DNA from: Chitinophaga barathri
Lineage (GTDB): Bacteria; Bacteroidota; Bacteroidia; Chitinophagales; Chitinophagaceae
Assembly: GCF_003807585.1 (NCBI RefSeq)
Contig: NZ_RMBX01000014.1
Span: 186,001 to 250,000, forward strand
Length of the DNA: 64,000 nucleotides
Direction of reading: 5' to 3'
A program made the position numbers and the translations under genes. Of the stretch, positions 61,341 to 64,000 are shown piece after piece. The notes below the pieces were generated by a model that made no database searches, was not told the DNA's origin, and worked only from the letters and a program-made list of their open reading frames with translations. Each line of letters begins with the position of its first letter. Position 1 is the first letter of the stretch.

Positions 61341-62372
61341 ATGCAAAAAGTCCTCGTTACCGGAGGTTGCGGATTCATCGGCTCGCATACCATCGTAGAC
61401 CTTATCAACAACGGATTTGACGTAGTGTCTGTAGACAGCAACATCCGCAGCTCCACCCAGCTGCTCGAAGGGGTGGAAAAGATCACCGGCAAAAAGATCC
61501 GGAATTACAAGGTGGACCTGTGTAACCTGGAAGACACCAATGCGGTGTTCCACGAAAACCGGGACATCGTGGGTGTTATTCATTTTGCGGCCCTCAAAAG
61601 CGTGGGCGAATCTGTGAACGATCCCCTGTTCTATTTTCAGAACAACCTTACCTCGCTGGTGAATGTGCTCAAATGCATCAAGGAATTTAACATCCCGAAC
61701 TTCGTATTTTCTTCTTCCTGCTCCGTATATGGCAATGCTACAGAACTCCCGGTAGTGGAGGAAACGCCGCTCGGCGAAGCGCAATCCCCTTATGCCCGCA
61801 CCAAACAGATTGGCGAGCAGATCATCGAGGATTACAGCCGGGTAAACGCTACGCAGAGCATCCTGCTCCGTTACTTTAACCCGGTGGGTGCACACCCTTC
61901 CGCACTGATCGGTGAGCTGCCGCTGGGCAAGCCGGACAACCTGGTGCCGGTGATCACGCAGACCGCCATAGGCAAACTGCCGAAAGTGACCGTGTTCGGC
62001 ACCCACTACCCTACCCGCGACGGCTCCTGCATCCGCGATTATATCCATGTGATGGACATTGCAAACGCCCATACCAAGGCGCTGCAGTACCTGATCGAAA
62101 AACGCAATGCCAAAAACCTGGAAGTGTTCAACCTTGGCACCGGTACCGGCGTTACAGTGCTGGAAGCCATCCACGCTTTCGAGAAAGTATCCGGCCTGAA
62201 GCTGAATTACGAGCTGGGAGCGGAGCGCCCCGGCGATGTGATAGCCATTTATGCAAACAATACCAAAGCCCGCACGGAGCTGGGCTGGGATCCGAAATCG
62301 GGCATCGAGGAGATGATGCGCACGGCCTGGCAGTGGGAAGTGGCTTTGAGGGACAGGGTTTTGAACAATTAA
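61341..62372 (+). CDS. galE: UDP-glucose 4-epimerase
   Basis: Interconverts UDP-glucose and UDP-galactose (possibly the N-acetyl forms); extended short-chain dehydrogenase fold. Seen: VTGGCGFIGSHTIVDLI (GxxGxxG), VVSVDSNIRSS, HFAALKSVGESV, catalytic SSSCSVYG and the YxxxK as YARTK in SPYARTKQIGEQII, RYFNPVGAHPSALIGE, RDYIHVMDIANAH and the end segment ERPGDVIAIYANNTKARTEL. The length of 343 is standard for GalE. Confidence 0.95.
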   Translation: MQKVLVTGGCGFIGSHTIVDLINNGFDVVSVDSNIRSSTQLLEGVEKITGKKIRNYKVDLCNLEDTNAVFHENRDIVGVIHFAALKSVGESVNDPLFYFQNNLTSLVNVLKCIKEFNIPNFVFSSSCSVYGNATELPVVEETPLGEAQSPYARTKQIGEQIIEDYSRVNATQSILLRYFNPVGAHPSALIGELPLGKPDNLVPVITQTAIGKLPKVTVFGTHYPTRDGSCIRDYIHVMDIANAHTKALQYLIEKRNAKNLEVFNLGTGTGVTVLEAIHAFEKVSGLKLNYELGAERPGDVIAIYANNTKARTELGWDPKSGIEEMMRTAWQWEVALRDRVLNN

Positions 62373-62386
62373 AATTTTTATTTTAC

Positions 62387-62394
62387 TAGCTTTG
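62387..62394 (+). promoter_or_regulatory. -7 promoter element of the transketolase subunit gene
   Basis: TAGCTTTG matches TAnnTTTG; TTTTG at 62359-62363 is a possible -33 with a 23-bp spacer. Confidence 0.45.
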
Positions 62395-62416
62395 CGGCTT
62401 ATAAATTATCGGCATT

Positions 62417-63379
62417 ATGGTAAAAGATATACAAGTACTGAATGAAAAGGAAACCCGCGGCGGATTCGGCGAGGGCATCCTTGAAGCAGGCAAAAGGAAT
62501 CCCAATGTGATCGCACTTACCGCGGACCTGCTGGGCTCCATGAAACTCCAGGCGTTCATCAAGGAATTCCCGGACCGCTTTGTACAATGCGGCATCGCCG
62601 AAGCCAATATGATCGGCGTGGCGGCAGGTATGACCATTGGCGGCAAAATTCCGTATACCACCACTTTTGCTAACTTCTCCACCGGCCGCGTATACGACCA
62701 GATCCGCCAGAGCGTTGCCTATTCAGGCAAAAACGTGAAGATCTGCGCATCCCACGCGGGCCTTACCCTCGGGGAAGACGGCGCCACCCACCAGATACTG
62801 GAAGACATCGGCATGATGAAAATGCTGCCCGGTATGACGGTGATCGTGCCCTGCGACTTTAACCAGACAAAAGCTGCCACCATAGCCGTTGCAGACTATG
62901 AAGGCCCCGTATATCTCCGTTTTGGCCGCCCGAAATGGCCGAATTTCACCGCCGAAGACCAGAAATTTGAGATCGGCAAGGCCCAGGTGCTGAACGAAGG
63001 CACAGACATCACCCTGTTCGCCTGCGGCCACCTGGTATGGAAATGCGTGGAAGCAGGCCGCATCCTCGAAGAAAAAGGCTATAGCGTGGAACTGATCAAT
63101 ATCCACACGATCAAGCCGCTGGACGAGGAAGCGGTGATCAGATCCATCACCAAGACCCGCTGCGCGGTGACCGCCGAAGAACATAACGTGCTCGGCGGCC
63201 TGGGAGACAGCATTGCACAGGTAGCGGCCCGCCACCTGCCCATCCCCATCGAATACATCGGTACCAAAGATACCTTCGGCGAAAGCGGCAAACCTACGGA
63301 CCTGCTGAAAAAATACGGCCTGGATACCCCCCAGATCGTGGAAGCGGCCGAAAAAGCCATCGCCCGTAAAAAAGGTTAA
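62417..63379 (+). CDS. Transketolase, C-terminal (pyrimidine-binding) subunit
   Basis: C-terminal half of a split transketolase for the pentose phosphate pathway. Seen: pyrimidine-binding domain RGGFGEGILEAGKRNPNVIA, DRFVQCGIAEANMIGVAAGM with the catalytic Glu, THQILEDIGMMKMLPGMTV; then the transketolase C domain with VELINIHTIKPLDEEAVI and AEEHNVLGGLGDSIAQ. The length of 320 is normal for the separate subunit. The N-terminal, TPP-diphosphate-binding subunit is usually encoded next to it, but here galE lies upstream, so the partner must be elsewhere. Terminator at 63414-63435. Confidence 0.92.
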   Translation: MVKDIQVLNEKETRGGFGEGILEAGKRNPNVIALTADLLGSMKLQAFIKEFPDRFVQCGIAEANMIGVAAGMTIGGKIPYTTTFANFSTGRVYDQIRQSVAYSGKNVKICASHAGLTLGEDGATHQILEDIGMMKMLPGMTVIVPCDFNQTKAATIAVADYEGPVYLRFGRPKWPNFTAEDQKFEIGKAQVLNEGTDITLFACGHLVWKCVEAGRILEEKGYSVELINIHTIKPLDEEAVIRSITKTRCAVTAEEHNVLGGLGDSIAQVAARHLPIPIEYIGTKDTFGESGKPTDLLKKYGLDTPQIVEAAEKAIARKKG

Positions 63380-63413
63380 TATTTCTGAAGGCATTAAACC
63401 TTACGTGTAAAAA

Positions 63414-63435
63414 ACCATCCTAGTGATGGTTTTTT
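63414..63435 (+). terminator. Terminator of the transketolase subunit gene
   Basis: ACCATC (63414-63419), loop CTAGT, GATGGT (63425-63430), then TTTTTT; the A-run before the stem extends pairing and makes it bidirectional. Confidence 0.85.
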
Positions 63436-63452
63436 CCGTTTATAAAGCTGAT

Positions 63453-63499
63453 TCCATGGATAATGGTATATTTATAGTCTACACATCCATCCATGGATA
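63453..63499. repeat. Repeated palindrome TCCATGGATA before the sigma factor gene
   Basis: TCCATGGATA occurs at 63453-63462 and 63490-63499, 37 bp apart; the core TCCATGGA is a palindrome. The two copies flank a -7-like TATATTTA at 63467-63474. A possible operator for the sigma factor gene. Confidence 0.45.
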
Positions 63500-63523
63500 C
63501 ATCAACACACTGTTTAACCGCCT

Positions 63524-64000
63524 ATGGCAGTAACGCAAGAAGATAAAGAACTACTGGCGCTTTTCAGGGAACCGGATACAAAGGAAAAGGGATTTACGCT
63601 CATCGTGCGGAAATACCAGGAGAGGTTGTACTGGCACATCAGGCGCCTGGTGATAGATCATGATGACGCCAACGACGTTTTGCAGAACGTATTCATCAAA
63701 GTATGGAAGAACCTGGAGAACTTCCGGGAGGATGCCCGTCTGTACACATGGCTGTATAAGATCGCCACAAACGAAAGTCTCACATTCCTGGAGCAGCTGA
63801 AGCGCAAGTCCGCCATTTCCCTTTCGGACGTGGAGACGGGCCTGGCGAATAAACTGCAGTCGGACCCGCATTACGATGTGGGAAAAATAGAATGGAAATT
63901 ACAGAACGCCATCCTTGCACTGCCCGAAAAACAGCGGGCGGTATTTAATCTCCGTTATTACGATGAAATGCCATATGAAGAAATGAGCCGGGTGCTGGAG
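63524..64000 (+). CDS. ECF RNA polymerase sigma factor (3' end missing)
   Basis: Sigma-70 family, extracytoplasmic-function type. The frame from the ATG at 63524 is open to the last base (159 codons), so the gene runs off the window. Seen: region 2 with LIVRKYQERLYWHIRRLVID, HDDANDVLQNVFIKVWKNL and YTWLYKIATNESLTFLEQ; linker of about 35 residues; region 4 with LQNAILALPEKQRAVFNLRY and the start of its HTH YDEMPYEEMSRVLE. Only about 20-25 residues should be missing. In Bacteroidota such genes often precede an anti-sigma or membrane-sensor gene. Confidence 0.92.
   Translation, partial: MAVTQEDKELLALFREPDTKEKGFTLIVRKYQERLYWHIRRLVIDHDDANDVLQNVFIKVWKNLENFREDARLYTWLYKIATNESLTFLEQLKRKSAISLSDVETGLANKLQSDPHYDVGKIEWKLQNAILALPEKQRAVFNLRYYDEMPYEEMSRVLE

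Overview
The window is a stretch of bacterial chromosome that reads as Bacteroidota, most likely Chitinophagaceae or a close relative. The support is a set of lineage habits: TonB-dependent receptors with carboxypeptidase-regulatory N-domains, a free-standing transketolase C-terminal subunit, DUF3098 next to FtsX, a LytS/LytTR pair, tricorn-type S41 peptidases, and many promoters with the Bacteroidota -7 element TAnnTTTG instead of an E. coli -10. Coding density is high. I see no tRNA, rRNA, prophage, complete insertion sequence or CRISPR array. Both ends cut a gene: a Gfo/Idh/MocA oxidoreductase on the left and an ECF sigma factor on the right.

Layout. 1-5.6 kb: oxidoreductase, then a leftward unit of copper-type P-ATPase, TRIC/YadS channel and RecQ. 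5.6-13.8 kb: tsaE, alanine dehydrogenase, a leftward ftsX-DUF3098-uppP-beta-barrel unit, and leuS. 13.9-18.4 kb: an outer-membrane receptor divergent from a LytS/LytTR two-component pair, with a textbook LytTR-type direct repeat between them. 18.5-21.6 kb: tricorn-like protease. 21.6-24.2 kb: a small accessory patch with an AT-rich serine hydrolase, a 108-bp element with insertion-sequence-like ends, and a HicBA-like pair whose toxin lacks the usual histidine. 24.2-36.2 kb: housekeeping genes (ruvB, ruvC, greA, rsmA, pdxA), two response regulators without adjacent kinases, and several peptidases, transferases and dehydrogenases. 36.2-39.4 kb: a winged-helix regulator, a TPR protein and a TonB-dependent receptor. 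39.4-44.2 kb: an 11-bp repeat/cruciform locus and an ATP synthase operon atpB-E-F-H-A that ends in a terminator with no gamma subunit gene. 44.5-48.5 kb: an ABC exporter with a duplicated 3' tail and a large secreted protein with a possible caspase-like H/C dyad.

48.7-60.4 kb looks like a phosphate-acquisition locus: a PhoB/PhoR-like pair, a small lipoprotein, an OprP-type porin, an Asp-rich lipoprotein, a large TonB-dependent receptor, a 125-residue protein of unknown function, a calcineurin-type phosphoesterase, a PhoU-like DUF47 protein and a PiT phosphate transporter. Four promoters here carry tandem GTTAC/ATTAA half-sites at exactly 11-bp spacing. In three of them the nearest half-site begins exactly 11 nt from the edge of the -7 element. 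I read these as a Bacteroidota Pho box and the TonB receptor, lipoprotein and 125-residue protein as a candidate undescribed phosphate (or phospho-compound) uptake system. 60.4-64 kb: rmlA, galE, transketolase C-subunit and the start of an ECF sigma factor.
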